Shown here piece by piece: positions 7,879 through 16,843 of a DNA stretch of 64,000 nt. The stretch is taken from positions 62,001 through 126,000 of the forward strand of contig NZ_CAUIYF010000006.1 in NCBI RefSeq assembly GCF_962719845.1, written 5' to 3'. The notes under the pieces are model-generated. The model was not told the DNA's origin, ran no database searches, and was given only the letters and a program-made list of their open reading frames with translations. Source of the DNA: Neisseria uirgultaei. GTDB taxonomy: Bacteria; Pseudomonadota; Gammaproteobacteria; Burkholderiales; Neisseriaceae. Every line of letters begins with the position of its first letter. Positions within the stretch are counted from its first letter, which is position 1. The position numbers were made by a program, and so were the translations under genes.

Positions 7879-9222
7879 TTATTGCTTATTACCCAACTGC
7901 GGCAATACCGAACCTTCGCCCAGCGACAACAAACCACTTTGCGAGTAGATGCCCAGTTTGGCGCGGGTGTCGGTGATGTCGAGGTTGCGCATCGTGAGCT
8001 GTCCGATGCGGTCGAGCGGGGTAAACGCCGCACCTTCGACTTTTTCCATACTCAGGCGTTCGGGTTGGTAGGTCAGGTTGGGCGATTCGGTGTTCAGAAT
8101 CGAGTAGTCGTTGCCGCGCCGCAGTTCGAGGGTAACTTCGCCGGTGATGGCTTTGGCGACCCAGCGTTGGGCGGTTTCGCGCAACATCAGGGCTTGGCTG
8201 TCGAACCAGCGGCCTTGGTAGAGCAAACGTCCGAGGCGCAGGCCGTTGATGCGGTATTGTTCGATGGTGTCTTCGTTGTGGATGCCGGTCACCAAGCGTT
8301 CGTAGGCGATGTGGAACAATGCCATTACCGGGGCTTCGTAGATGCCGCGTGATTTGGCTTCGATGATGCGGTTTTCGATTTGGTCGCTCATACCCAGGCC
8401 GTGGCGGCCGCCGATGCGGTTGGCTTCGAGGAAGAGTTCGACGGGGTCGGCGTATTCTTTGCCGTTCAATGCAACCGGCACGCCTTCTTCAAAGCGCACG
8501 CTGACTTCTTCGGGTTTGACTTCGACGTTTTCGTCCCAGAAGGCAACGCCCATAATGGGTTTGACGATTTTGATGCCCGAGTTCAAAAATTCCAAGTCTT
8601 TGGCTTCGTGGGTCGCGCCGAGCATATTGGAATCGGTAGAGTAGGCTTTTTCAACCGACATTTTGTAGTTGAAGCCGTTGGCAATCAGAAATTCGCTCAT
8701 TTCGTGGCGGCCGCCGAGTTCGTCGATAAATTGTTGGTCGAGCCAGGGTTTGTAGATTTTCAGCGCGGGATTGGTGAGCAAACCGTAGCGGTAGAAACGC
8801 TCGATGTCGTTGCCTTTGTAGGTGCTGCCGTCGCCCCAGATATTCACATCGTCTTCTTTCATGGCGGAAACGAGCATGGTGCCGGTTACGGCGCGGCCCA
8901 GAGGCGTGGTGTTGAAGTAGGCGATGCCGCCGGTGGAAACGTGGAACGCGCCGCATTGGATGGCGGCGATGCCCTCGTGTGCCAACTGCGCGCGGCAGTC
9001 GATTAGGCGGGCGTTTTCCGCACCGTATTCCATCGCTTTTTTGGGAATGGCGTTGTAGTCGTCTTCGTCGGGCTGACCAAGGTTGGCGGTGTAGGCGTAA
9101 GGCAGCGCGCCTTTGAGTTTCATCCACAACAGCGCGGCGGAGGTATCAAGTCCGCCGGAGAAGGCGATACCGACTTTTTGACCGACGGGGAGGTTTTGTA
9201 AAATAGTATGGTTTTGGCTCAT
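7879..9222 (-). CDS. argG: ArgG, argininosuccinate synthase
   Basis: It ligates citrulline and aspartate using ATP in arginine biosynthesis (cytoplasm). The 447-residue length and N-terminus (MSQNHTIL) fit the Escherichia-type ArgG subfamily. The PP-loop SGGLDTS lies at residues 22-28, and the family motifs STYKGNDIERFYRYG and GRHGLGMSDQIE are present. ATG 9222 is chosen over an in-frame ATG 36 bases upstream because GAGG precedes it at proper spacing. It has its own terminator and no operon partner. Confidence 0.96.
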   Translation of the reverse strand: MSQNHTILQNLPVGQKVGIAFSGGLDTSAALLWMKLKGALPYAYTANLGQPDEDDYNAIPKKAMEYGAENARLIDCRAQLAHEGIAAIQCGAFHVSTGGIAYFNTTPLGRAVTGTMLVSAMKEDDVNIWGDGSTYKGNDIERFYRYGLLTNPALKIYKPWLDQQFIDELGGRHEMSEFLIANGFNYKMSVEKAYSTDSNMLGATHEAKDLEFLNSGIKIVKPIMGVAFWDENVEVKPEEVSVRFEEGVPVALNGKEYADPVELFLEANRIGGRHGLGMSDQIENRIIEAKSRGIYEAPVMALFHIAYERLVTGIHNEDTIEQYRINGLRLGRLLYQGRWFDSQALMLRETAQRWVAKAITGEVTLELRRGNDYSILNTESPNLTYQPERLSMEKVEGAAFTPLDRIGQLTMRNLDITDTRAKLGIYSQSGLLSLGEGSVLPQLGNKQ

Positions 9223-9346
9223 GAAAAAATCCTCGATAGCTTGAAAAATCAAAGCCATTATCTTATAAATAGAAAATATTGTCAGCCATCATGCCGTCTG
9301 AACGAGTATTCCGCCGTTTCAGGCGGTATTTAAAACCGAAAATATT

Positions 9347-10147
9347 ATGAATGCGTTCAACCTCATCATCATCGGCGACGAAATCCTGCACGGCAGCCGT
9401 CAAGACAAGCATTTCGCCTTTTTCAAATCCCTGCTCGAATCCAAAGGGCTGAAGCTCAATCAGGTGCAATATCTGCCCGACGAACCCGATTTGCTGGTCA
9501 GGCAACTGCGCCGCAGCTTTTCAGACGGCATACCGACGTTTGTTACCGGCGGCATCGGTGCCACGCCCGACGACCACACGCGTCAAGCCGCGGCTGCTGC
9601 TTTGGATTTGCCCGTCGTCCGCCATCCTGAAGCCGCCAAGTTTATCGAAGGCATAACCCAGAAACGCGGCGAGCCGCTTGATTCGCCGGAACACGCCCAA
9701 CGCCTGAAAATGGCAGATTTTCCCGAAGGCGCGGAATTGGTGCCCAATCCGTTTAACAACATCGCCGGATTTTCTATCCGCGAGCATTATTTTTTCCCCG
9801 GCTTCCCCGTGATGGCGCACCCGATGGCGGAATGGGTATTGGAAACTTATTACGCCGACCGCTTCAACCAAACCGAACGCGGCAGCCGCAGCGTGTATGT
9901 GTTTGAGCAGCCCGAATCGCGCATTACGCCGCTTATGGAGCATATCGAGCAAACTTATCCCGGCGTGCGTTCGTACAGCCTGCCCAGCGTCGGTTGGACG
10001 CATTCAGACGGCACGCAGGTCAAACCGCACATTGAGTTCGGCATCAAAGCCGAAGGAGAAGCCGTCAACCTTTTGGACGCGGCGTGGGCGGAAGTGTTGC
10101 ACAGCTTGGACGGATTGGGAGCAGAGCTGAAAAATCGGGTAAACTGA
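9347..10147 (+). CDS. CinA N-terminal-type molybdopterin-binding-domain protein
   Basis: This 266-residue protein carries the MoaB/MogA-like fold of CinA. Visible motifs are the N-terminal IIIGDEILHG and TGGIGATPDDHTRQA (near residues 67-81), where the family has TGG.G.T.DD.T. It lacks the C-terminal amidohydrolase (PncC) domain of full-length CinA, so it should not be assumed to have nicotinamide-nucleotide amidase activity. Related short forms are usually annotated as competence/damage-inducible protein A. It is followed 39 bases later by the SppA gene on the same strand. Confidence 0.85.
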   Translation: MNAFNLIIIGDEILHGSRQDKHFAFFKSLLESKGLKLNQVQYLPDEPDLLVRQLRRSFSDGIPTFVTGGIGATPDDHTRQAAAAALDLPVVRHPEAAKFIEGITQKRGEPLDSPEHAQRLKMADFPEGAELVPNPFNNIAGFSIREHYFFPGFPVMAHPMAEWVLETYYADRFNQTERGSRSVYVFEQPESRITPLMEHIEQTYPGVRSYSLPSVGWTHSDGTQVKPHIEFGIKAEGEAVNLLDAAWAEVLHSLDGLGAELKNRVN

Positions 10148-10186
10148 AAACCGTTTGCCCAAATCGGACGATATTTAAGGAAAACC

Positions 10187-11173
10187 ATGCAATACCGAAT
10201 CAGAAGAGAAAACGAAGCACCCGAAGCAAAAAATACGGGGGAAACCTTATGGGAGCGCGACATTATGCGCGAAGTGCTGCTGTCCGCCTATCGGGACAGG
10301 CGCAGGGAGCGGATGTGGAAAAACATCTGGCGCGCCGTCAGCACCCTGATTCTGGTTGCCCTGATTGCAGGCATTTTCCGAAAAGACGAAGCCGCATTGC
10401 AGTTGGCGGGCAACACGCCGCATACCGCAGTCGTCAACCTGTACGGCGAAATCGGCAACGGCGTAGAAGACCAGGTCAAAAAACTCAAAGACGGTATGGA
10501 GGCCGCCTACAAAAACCCGCAGGCAAAAGCCATCGTCATCCGCGCCAACAGCCCCGGCGGTTCGCCCGTCGTGTCCAACACCGCTTTTGAAGAAATACGC
10601 CGTCTGAAGGCGCAGCACCCCGGCATCCCCGTTTATCTCGTGGCAGAGGATATGTGCGCGTCCGGCTGCTACTACATCGCGGCGGCGGCGGACAAAATCT
10701 ATGCCGACCCGTCCAGCATCGTCGGCAGTATCGGCGTTATCGGCAGCAGTTTCGACGCGACCGGCCTGATGGAAAAAATCGGCGTGAAACGCAGGGTTAA
10801 AATTGCGGGCAGCAACAAAGGAATGGGCGATCCGTTTTCTCCCGAAACGCCCGAACAGGCGAAAATCTGGGAAGAAATGCTGACCGGCATACACGGCGAA
10901 TTTATCAAAGCCGTCAAAACCGGACGCGGCGGCCGCCTCAAATTCCGACAATATCCCGACGTGTTCAGCGGTCGCGTGTACACAGGCGCAGACGCGCTGA
11001 AAGTCGGGCTGGTGGACGGACTCGGCAATATTTACAGCGTGGCGCGAGACGTGGTCAAAGCCCCTGATGTGGTGGATTACACTCCGAAGGACGATTTCGG
11101 CAGAATCTTGGGCAGACGCTTCGGCGCAGAACTCAAAGCAAGTGTTTCGGAAGCCCTGCAATCCCTCCAATAA
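10187..11173 (+). CDS. sppA: SppA-type signal peptide peptidase, S49 family
   Basis: This 328-residue membrane-anchored serine peptidase digests released signal peptides. An Arg-rich cytoplasmic N-terminus precedes one membrane segment (about residues 47-63). The S49 core follows: SPGGSP (122-127), the nucleophile region DMCASGCYY with Ser159, and a downstream GSNKG with Lys211 as candidate general base. Length matches the short single-domain SppA/SohB type, not the double-domain Escherichia enzyme. The ATG follows AAGGAAAACC. It is probably co-transcribed with the CinA-type gene and ends before an uptake-sequence terminator. Confidence 0.9.
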   Translation: MQYRIRRENEAPEAKNTGETLWERDIMREVLLSAYRDRRRERMWKNIWRAVSTLILVALIAGIFRKDEAALQLAGNTPHTAVVNLYGEIGNGVEDQVKKLKDGMEAAYKNPQAKAIVIRANSPGGSPVVSNTAFEEIRRLKAQHPGIPVYLVAEDMCASGCYYIAAAADKIYADPSSIVGSIGVIGSSFDATGLMEKIGVKRRVKIAGSNKGMGDPFSPETPEQAKIWEEMLTGIHGEFIKAVKTGRGGRLKFRQYPDVFSGRVYTGADALKVGLVDGLGNIYSVARDVVKAPDVVDYTPKDDFGRILGRRFGAELKASVSEALQSLQ

Positions 11174-11187
11174 CGCTTTCCGCCGGA

Positions 11188-11215
11188 TATGGTGGTTTAA
11201 ATTCAAACCACTATA
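11188..11215. repeat. Correia-type terminal repeat remnant
   Basis: An imperfect palindrome of 28 bases. Its right half matches the terminal 22 bases of the complete Correia element at 60756-60861 with two differences. It appears to be a solo end or a collapsed element, lying just after sppA and before its terminator. Confidence 0.55.
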
Positions 11216-11218
11216 CCG

Positions 11219-11247
11219 ATGCCGTCTGAAAGGTTTTCAGACGGCAT
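11219..11247 (+). terminator. Uptake-sequence terminator after sppA
   Basis: ATGCCGTCTGAA (11219-11230) pairs with TTCAGACGGCAT (11236-11247) and is followed by six Ts. It separates sppA from the nuo promoter region. Confidence 0.85.
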
Positions 11248-11410
11248 TTTTTGCATGGTAGGGTGGTATTTGTGAAACGGTAATATGAAAACAGAACGCT
11301 TGTCGCGCGGTTTGTACCGTGCCGGTCTATACGAAGGCAGTAATAAAGATAGAAACGTTTTGTTTTTATAGGATTGGCGCGAAACAGACGGTCCGGCGTT
11401 CTTGAAATCA

Positions 11411-11429
11411 AATAAGAATCGTTATCATA
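11411..11429. promoter_or_regulatory. Candidate Fur box upstream of nuoA
   Basis: The 19-base AT-rich imperfect palindrome AATAAGAATCGTTATCATA resembles the Fur operator (repeats of NATWAT). It lies about 60 bases above the candidate nuo -35 box, a position suited to activation. Published work in meningococcus reports that Fur positively regulates the nuo operon; this site is the best sequence candidate I can see. Confidence 0.5.
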
Positions 11430-11490
11430 ACATGATTGTATTTATTGGGTTTTTTTGGGCGTTTTGCCGATATTTACCTTTTAATGGTTT

Positions 11491-11520
11491 TTGAAATTCG
11501 CTAAAATACGAAATTATTGT
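11491..11520 (+). promoter_or_regulatory. Candidate sigma-70 promoter of the nuo operon
   Basis: TTGAAA (11491-11496) and TATTGT (11515-11520) are separated by 18 bases, within an AT-rich tract 32 bases above the nuoA ATG. The whole region 11250-11551 holds no gene and appears purely regulatory. Confidence 0.4.
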
Positions 11521-11551
11521 AGAAATTTTGTTAACGGATTTGGGTGTAACC

Positions 11552-11908
11552 ATGTTGTCCGCTTACTTTCCCGTTTTTGTCTTTATCCTCGTCGGCCTCG
11601 CGGCCGGCGTGCTGTTTATCCTGCTCGGCACGATTTTGGGCCCGAAACGCCACTACGCCGAAAAAGACGCGCCTTACGAATGCGGTTTTGAAGCCTTTGA
11701 AAACGCGAGGATGAAGTTCGACGTGCGCTATTACCTCGTCGCCATCCTCTTCATCCTGTTTGATTTGGAGGTTGCGTTTATGCTGCCGTGGGCAGTGGTA
11801 TTTAAAGAATTGGGTACATACGGCTTCTGGTCTATGCTGGTGTTTATCGTCGTTCTGACGGTAGGCTTTGTTTACGAATGGAAAAAAGGTGCGCTGGAAT
11901 GGGAATAG
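11552..11908 (+). CDS. nuoA: NuoA, complex I membrane subunit A
   Basis: This 118-residue subunit has three membrane helices and the family segment YECGFEAFENARMKFDVRYYL (near residues 45-65). It is part of the membrane arm at the quinone-site junction. ATG 11552 is preferred to an in-frame start at 11528 because it gives the standard length and N-terminus. It overlaps nuoB by 10 bases. It is the first gene of the nuo operon. Confidence 0.95.
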   Translation: MLSAYFPVFVFILVGLAAGVLFILLGTILGPKRHYAEKDAPYECGFEAFENARMKFDVRYYLVAILFILFDLEVAFMLPWAVVFKELGTYGFWSMLVFIVVLTVGFVYEWKKGALEWE

Positions 11909-12381
11909 AAGGCGTTTTGAAAAAAGGTTTCATCACCACCAGCGCGGATACGGTGCTGAACTATATGCGTACCGGTTCATTGTGGCCGGTTACTTTCGGC
12001 TTGGCCTGCTGCGCCGTGGAAATGATGCACGCGGGTATGGCGCGTTACGACCTTGACCGTTTCGGCATTATTTTCCGTCCGTCCCCCCGTCAGGCAGACC
12101 TGATGATTGTGGCGGGTACGCTCACCAATAAAATGGCGCCTGCACTGCGCCGCGTGTACGACCAGCTCGCCGAGCCGCGCTGGGTATTGTCCATGGGCTC
12201 GTGTGCCAACGGCGGCGGCTATTACCACTATTCTTATTCCGTCGTGCGCGGTGCCGACCGCGTCGTGCCGGTAGACGTTTACGTGCCGGGTTGTCCGCCG
12301 ACTGCGGAAGCCCTGATTTACGGCCTGATTCAGCTCCAGCAAAAAATCAAGCGCACTTCCACCATCGCGCGTGACGAGTAA
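11899..12381 (+). CDS. nuoB: NuoB, complex I subunit carrying cluster N2
   Basis: This 160-residue peripheral subunit holds the terminal [4Fe-4S] cluster N2 that reduces quinone. The unusual adjacent cysteines are visible in LACCAVEMM (near residues 36-37), with the other ligands in GSCANGGG and VPGCPPTAE. ATG 11899 lies inside the end of nuoA (10-base overlap), implying translational coupling; a longer reading from 11878 is less likely. Confidence 0.96.
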   Translation: MGIEGVLKKGFITTSADTVLNYMRTGSLWPVTFGLACCAVEMMHAGMARYDLDRFGIIFRPSPRQADLMIVAGTLTNKMAPALRRVYDQLAEPRWVLSMGSCANGGGYYHYSYSVVRGADRVVPVDVYVPGCPPTAEALIYGLIQLQQKIKRTSTIARDE

Positions 12382-12393
12382 GGAGAGGACGAT

Positions 12394-12987
12394 ATGGCAA
12401 GCATTCAAAACTTATACGAGACCGTCGTCGGCGTGCTTGGCGATCAGGCAAGCAAAGTCATTTCCGCTTTAGGCGAGATTACCGTCGAGTGTCTGCCCGA
12501 ACACTATGTTTCAGTGATGACTACGTTGCGCGACCATGAAGAACTGCATTTCGAGCTTTTGGTCGATTTGTGCGGCGTCGATTACAGCACTTACAAAAAT
12601 GAAGCATGGCAGGGCAAGCGCTTTGCCGTCGTCAGCCAGCTTCTTTCCGTTAAAAACAATCAGCGCATCCGCGTGCGCGTTTGGGTTTCAGACGACGACT
12701 TCCCCGTAGTTGAATCCGTAGTCGATATTTACAACAGCGCGGATTGGTACGAGCGCGAAGCCTTCGATTTGTACGGCATTATGTTCAACAACCATCCCGA
12801 CCTGCGCCGCATCCTGACCGATTATGGTTTTGTCGGACATCCTTTCCGTAAAGACTTCCCGATTTCCGGCTATGTGGAAATGCGTTACGACGAAGAGCAA
12901 AAACGCGTGATTTACCAACCTGTTACCATCGAGCCGCGCGAAATCACGCCGCGTATCGTCCGTGAGGAGAACTACGGTGGCCAATAA
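12394..12987 (+). CDS. nuoC: NuoC, complex I 30-kDa subunit
   Basis: This 197-residue peripheral subunit is separate from NuoD here, unlike the fused NuoCD of Escherichia. The family signature is visible as YEREAFDLYGIMFNNHPDLR (about residues 120-139). A strong AAGGAGAGGA ribosome site precedes the ATG. The end overlaps nuoD by 11 bases. Confidence 0.95.
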   Translation: MASIQNLYETVVGVLGDQASKVISALGEITVECLPEHYVSVMTTLRDHEELHFELLVDLCGVDYSTYKNEAWQGKRFAVVSQLLSVKNNQRIRVRVWVSDDDFPVVESVVDIYNSADWYEREAFDLYGIMFNNHPDLRRILTDYGFVGHPFRKDFPISGYVEMRYDEEQKRVIYQPVTIEPREITPRIVREENYGGQ

Positions 12988-14233
12988 ATTAAGAAACTAC
13001 ACCATCAACTTCGGCCCGCAACACCCTGCGGCGCACGGCGTATTGCGCATGATCTTGGAGCTGGACGGCGAACAAATCGTCCGTGCCGATCCGCATATCG
13101 GCCTCTTGCACCGAGGCACAGAGAAACTGGCGGAAACCAAAACCTATCTGCAAGCCCTGCCCTATATGGACCGCTTGGACTACGTTTCCATGATGGTCAA
13201 CGAGCAGGCATATTGCTTGGCGGTAGAAAAACTTGCCGGTATCGATGTACCAATCCGCGCCCAATACATCCGCGTGATGTTCGCCGAAGTAACGCGCATC
13301 CTCAATCACTTGATGGGCATCGGTTCGCACGCCTTCGACATCGGCGCGATGACCGCCATCCTTTACGCCTTCCGTGACCGCGAAGAGCTGATGGACTTGT
13401 ACGAAGCCGTGTCCGGCGCACGTATGCACGCCGCCTACTTCCGTCCCGGCGGCGTTTACCGCGACCTGCCCGACTTTATGCCCAAATACGAGAGCAGCAA
13501 ATTCCGCAACGCCAAAGTATTGAAGCAGCTCAACGAATCCCGCGAAGGCACCATGCTCGACTTTATCGATGCCTTCTGTGAACGTTTCCCGAAAAACATC
13601 GACACACTCGAAACCCTCCTGACCGACAACCGTATTTGGAAACAGCGTACCGTCGGCATCGGCGTTGTTACTCCCGAGCGCGCCATGCAAAAAGGCTTTA
13701 CCGGAGTGATGTTGCGCGGTTCTGGCGTGGAATGGGATGTGCGTAAGAAACAGCCTTACGAAGTGTACGACAAAATGGATTTCGATATTCCCGTCGGTGT
13801 GAACGGCGACTGCTACGACCGTTACCTTTGCCGTATGGAAGAAATGCGTCAATCCGTACGCATCATCAAACAATGTTCCGAGTGGTTGCGTGTTAATCCG
13901 GGTCCGGTCATTACCACAAACCACAAATTCGCTCCGCCCAAACGTACCGAAATGAAAACAGGTATGGAAGACCTGATTCATCATTTCAAACTCTTCACCG
14001 AGGGTATGCACGTTCCCGAGGGCGAGACCTACACCGCTGTCGAACATCCGAAAGGCGAGTTCGGCGTTTACATCATTTCAGACGGCGCAAACAAACCCTA
14101 CCGCCTGAAAATCCGCGCACCCGGCTTCGCCCACCTACAAGGCATGGACGAAATGGCAAAAGGCCACATGCTGGCCGACGTTGTTGCCATCATCGGTACG
14201 CAGGACATCGTATTCGGGGAGGTTGACCGATAA
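12977..14233 (+). CDS. nuoD: NuoD, complex I 49-kDa subunit
   Basis: This 418-residue subunit forms the quinone-binding cavity with NuoB. FGPQHPAAHGVLR near the N-terminus and HIGLLHRGTEK (about residues 35-45) are diagnostic. The start is GTG 12977, chosen because GAGGAG (12964-12969) lies 7 bases upstream and the length is standard; a GTG at 12962 is the alternative. It overlaps nuoC by 11 bases and nuoE by one base (TAATG). Confidence 0.95.
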   Translation: MANKLRNYTINFGPQHPAAHGVLRMILELDGEQIVRADPHIGLLHRGTEKLAETKTYLQALPYMDRLDYVSMMVNEQAYCLAVEKLAGIDVPIRAQYIRVMFAEVTRILNHLMGIGSHAFDIGAMTAILYAFRDREELMDLYEAVSGARMHAAYFRPGGVYRDLPDFMPKYESSKFRNAKVLKQLNESREGTMLDFIDAFCERFPKNIDTLETLLTDNRIWKQRTVGIGVVTPERAMQKGFTGVMLRGSGVEWDVRKKQPYEVYDKMDFDIPVGVNGDCYDRYLCRMEEMRQSVRIIKQCSEWLRVNPGPVITTNHKFAPPKRTEMKTGMEDLIHHFKLFTEGMHVPEGETYTAVEHPKGEFGVYIISDGANKPYRLKIRAPGFAHLQGMDEMAKGHMLADVVAIIGTQDIVFGEVDR

Positions 14234-14706
14234 TGTTATCCGCAGAATCCTTAAAACAAATTGATATTGAGTTGGCAAAATATCCTGCCGACCAACGCCG
14301 TTCCGCCATCATGGGCGCGTTGCGTATCGCCCAAACCGAAAAAGGCTGGCTTGCTCCCGAGACCATCGCCTTTGTTGCAGACTATATCGGCATCTCGCCT
14401 GCACAAGCCTACGAAGTCGCTACTTTCTACAATATGTACGACCTTGAGCCCGTCGGCAAATACAAACTGACCGTTTGTACCAACCTGCCCTGTGCCCTGC
14501 GTGGCGGCATGGATACCGGCGAATACCTGAAGAAAAAACTCGGTATCGGCTACGGCGAAACTACGCCCGACGGCAAATTCACCCTTGTCGAAGGCGAATG
14601 CATGGGCGCGTGCGGCGATGCTCCGGTCATGCTGGTCAACAACCACAGCATGTGCGGCTTTATGACTGAAGAGGCGATTGAGAAAAAATTAGCAGAATTA
14701 GAATAG
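14233..14706 (+). CDS. nuoE: NuoE, complex I 24-kDa [2Fe-2S] subunit
   Basis: This 157-residue subunit has the thioredoxin-like fold that binds cluster N1a. The ligand pattern is visible as CTNLPC and, further on, GECMGACGDAPVM. Its ATG shares a base with the nuoD stop. The next operon gene should be nuoF, but a cold-shock/excalibur gene is inserted after it. Confidence 0.95.
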   Translation: MLSAESLKQIDIELAKYPADQRRSAIMGALRIAQTEKGWLAPETIAFVADYIGISPAQAYEVATFYNMYDLEPVGKYKLTVCTNLPCALRGGMDTGEYLKKKLGIGYGETTPDGKFTLVEGECMGACGDAPVMLVNNHSMCGFMTEEAIEKKLAELE

Positions 14707-14806
14707 ATTGTCCGAACACATTAGGTTTGTAATCAAACTTAACCGGTTATTCCAAAATTCTAAATTGTGATTTTAAAAAGTAACAATAAAAAAAGGGGAG
14801 TGCTTC

Positions 14807-15382
14807 ATGAGAGGGGTAATTGTCAAGTGGGATGACGAAAAAGGTTATGGTTTTATACGGATAGATGGCGGTAACAAAGAAATTTTCTGCCATATTTCTG
14901 ACTTTTCCCCAAGAAACCCGCGTCCTGAGATTAACGAGGCGGTTGGTTTTGAAGTGGTTTCAGATGACAAGGGAAGATTTTCTGCACAACAGATACGCTA
15001 TCTGAATCAGGAGCGTGCAGTTTCTCCCGGATACCGCAAGAAACATCGAAAAGACGAGGAATCTCCCACTTCGATTGTTCAGGTTGTGCTGTCTTTGTTG
15101 GTCGGTTTACTGCTTGTTTCGGTAATTGGCTATGAGGCGTATCAATATGCGTCAGAGAAGCTGACTCCGAAACAGGAAAATACGTCGGTTAAAACGCAAG
15201 TATTACCCGAAATAAAACGGCAGCAGCCCGACAGCAGCCCATACCGTTGCGACGGCAGGCAATATTGCTCACAAATGACTTCGTGCGAAGAAGCCAAATG
15301 GTTCGTAAGGAACTGTTCCGATACCAAGATGGACGGCGATGGCGACGGCATTCCGTGTGAAGATATGTGCAGCGGATGGTAA
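14807..15382 (+). CDS. Cold-shock domain / transmembrane / excalibur domain protein
   Basis: This 191-residue three-part protein is inserted between nuoE and nuoF. Residues 1-67 form a cold-shock fold with RNP1 KGYGFI (12-17) and RNP2 IFCHI (26-30). A basic linker (RKKHRK) precedes one membrane helix (about 89-109). The C-terminus (about 147-191) is an excalibur domain: paired cysteines and the calcium-binding DGDGDGIPCE (residues 176-185). The arrangement places a nucleic-acid-binding fold in the cytoplasm and a calcium-binding domain in the periplasm. Function is unknown. It has an AAGGGGAG ribosome site and its DNA is more AT-rich than the nuo genes. Confidence 0.85.
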   Translation: MRGVIVKWDDEKGYGFIRIDGGNKEIFCHISDFSPRNPRPEINEAVGFEVVSDDKGRFSAQQIRYLNQERAVSPGYRKKHRKDEESPTSIVQVVLSLLVGLLLVSVIGYEAYQYASEKLTPKQENTSVKTQVLPEIKRQQPDSSPYRCDGRQYCSQMTSCEEAKWFVRNCSDTKMDGDGDGIPCEDMCSGW

Positions 15383-15443
15383 TTTTGATTGATGACGGGA
15401 AGAACAAACGCAGGTTTGGTTCAGATTAAACGAAGACAGGAAA

Positions 15444-15481
15444 ATGCCGTCTGAAAACAGACAAACCGTTTCAGACGGCAT
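15444..15481 (+). terminator. Uptake-sequence hairpin between the cold-shock/excalibur gene and nuoF
   Basis: ATGCCGTCTGAA (15444-15455) and TTCAGACGGCAT (15470-15481) form a 12-bp stem without a following T run. It could attenuate transcription inside the nuo operon. Confidence 0.6.
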
Positions 15482-15541
15482 CAGGAACATTGAGACGGCA
15501 GGCAGCCGCAACCGATACGAAAACGAACAGGCACACCAAAA

Positions 15542-16843
15542 ATGGCTATTTACCAATCAGGCGTGATTTTTGACCAAGTGGATACCGCCAATCCCGACTG
15601 CTGGACATTGGACGAATACGTCAAACGTGGCGGCTATACCGCCCTGCGTAAAATCTTGTCCGAAAACATCTCGCAAAGCGATGTGATTGACGAGGTCAAA
15701 GCCTCCGGCTTGCGCGGCCGTGGCGGTGCGGGCTTCCCGACCGGTTTGAAATGGAGCTTTATGCCCCGTTCCTTCCCCGGCGAAAAATACGTCGTCTGCA
15801 ATACCGACGAAGGCGAGCCGGGTACATTTAAAGACCGCGACATCATCATGTTCAACCCACATGCCCTGATTGAAGGCATGATTATCGCCGGTTACGCGAT
15901 GGGCGCGAAAGCAGGCTACAACTACATTCACGGCGAAATTTTCGAAGGCTACCAACGCTTTGAGGCCGCACTCGCCCAAGCGCGTGCCGCAGGCTTTTTG
16001 GGTAAAAATATTTTGGGTTCGGATTTTGAGTTTGAACTCTTCGCCCACCACGGCTACGGCGCATATATTTGCGGTGAAGAAACCGCATTGCTCGAATCGC
16101 TGGAAGGCAAAAAAGGCCAGCCGCGCTTTAAGCCGCCATTCCCTGCTTCGTTCGGCCTGTACGGCAAACCGACCACCATCAACAATACCGAAACGTTCTC
16201 CTCCGTCCCCTTCATTATCCGTGACGGCGGACAGGCATTTGCCGATAAAGGTATTCCGAATGCAGGCGGTACCAAATTGTTCTGTATTTCCGGCCATGTC
16301 GAGCGTCCGGGCAACTATGAAGTGCCATTGGGTACGCCGTTTGCCGAAGTCCTGAAAATGGCGGGAGGTATGCGCGGCGATAAAAAACTTAAAGCCGTTA
16401 TTCCCGGCGGTTCGTCCGCGCCGGTTTTGCCTGCCGACATCATGATGCAGACCAATATGGACTATGACTCGATTTCCAAAGCAGGCTCGATGCTGGGTTC
16501 CGGCGCGATTATCGTGATGGACGAAGACGTGTGCATGGTCAAAGCCCTTGAGCGCCTGAGCTACTTCTACTACGACGAGTCTTGCGGCCAATGTACGCCT
16601 TGCCGAGAAGGTACGGGCTGGCTTTACCGCATCGTCCACCGCATCGTAGAAGGCAAAGGCCGCATGGAAGACTTGGATCTGCTGGATTCTGTCGGCAACC
16701 AAATGGCAGGCCGCACCATCTGCGCCCTTGCCGATGCCGCCGTCTTCCCTGTCCGCAGCTTTACCAAGCATTTCCGTGATGAGTTTGTGCATTACATTGA
16801 GCACGGCGGGCCGATGAAAGAGCATAAGTGGGGAGGGTGGTAA
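15542..16843 (+). CDS. nuoF: NuoF, complex I NADH-binding subunit
   Basis: This 433-residue subunit binds NADH, FMN and cluster N3. The glycine-rich GLRGRGGAGFPTGLKW (near residues 56-71) is the NADH site. ESCGQCTPCREGTGW (about 347-361) supplies the cluster cysteines. The gene ends in TAATG, sharing a base with the ATG of the next, unrelated P-loop gene. Confidence 0.96.
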   Translation: MAIYQSGVIFDQVDTANPDCWTLDEYVKRGGYTALRKILSENISQSDVIDEVKASGLRGRGGAGFPTGLKWSFMPRSFPGEKYVVCNTDEGEPGTFKDRDIIMFNPHALIEGMIIAGYAMGAKAGYNYIHGEIFEGYQRFEAALAQARAAGFLGKNILGSDFEFELFAHHGYGAYICGEETALLESLEGKKGQPRFKPPFPASFGLYGKPTTINNTETFSSVPFIIRDGGQAFADKGIPNAGGTKLFCISGHVERPGNYEVPLGTPFAEVLKMAGGMRGDKKLKAVIPGGSSAPVLPADIMMQTNMDYDSISKAGSMLGSGAIIVMDEDVCMVKALERLSYFYYDESCGQCTPCREGTGWLYRIVHRIVEGKGRMEDLDLLDSVGNQMAGRTICALADAAVFPVRSFTKHFRDEFVHYIEHGGPMKEHKWGGW

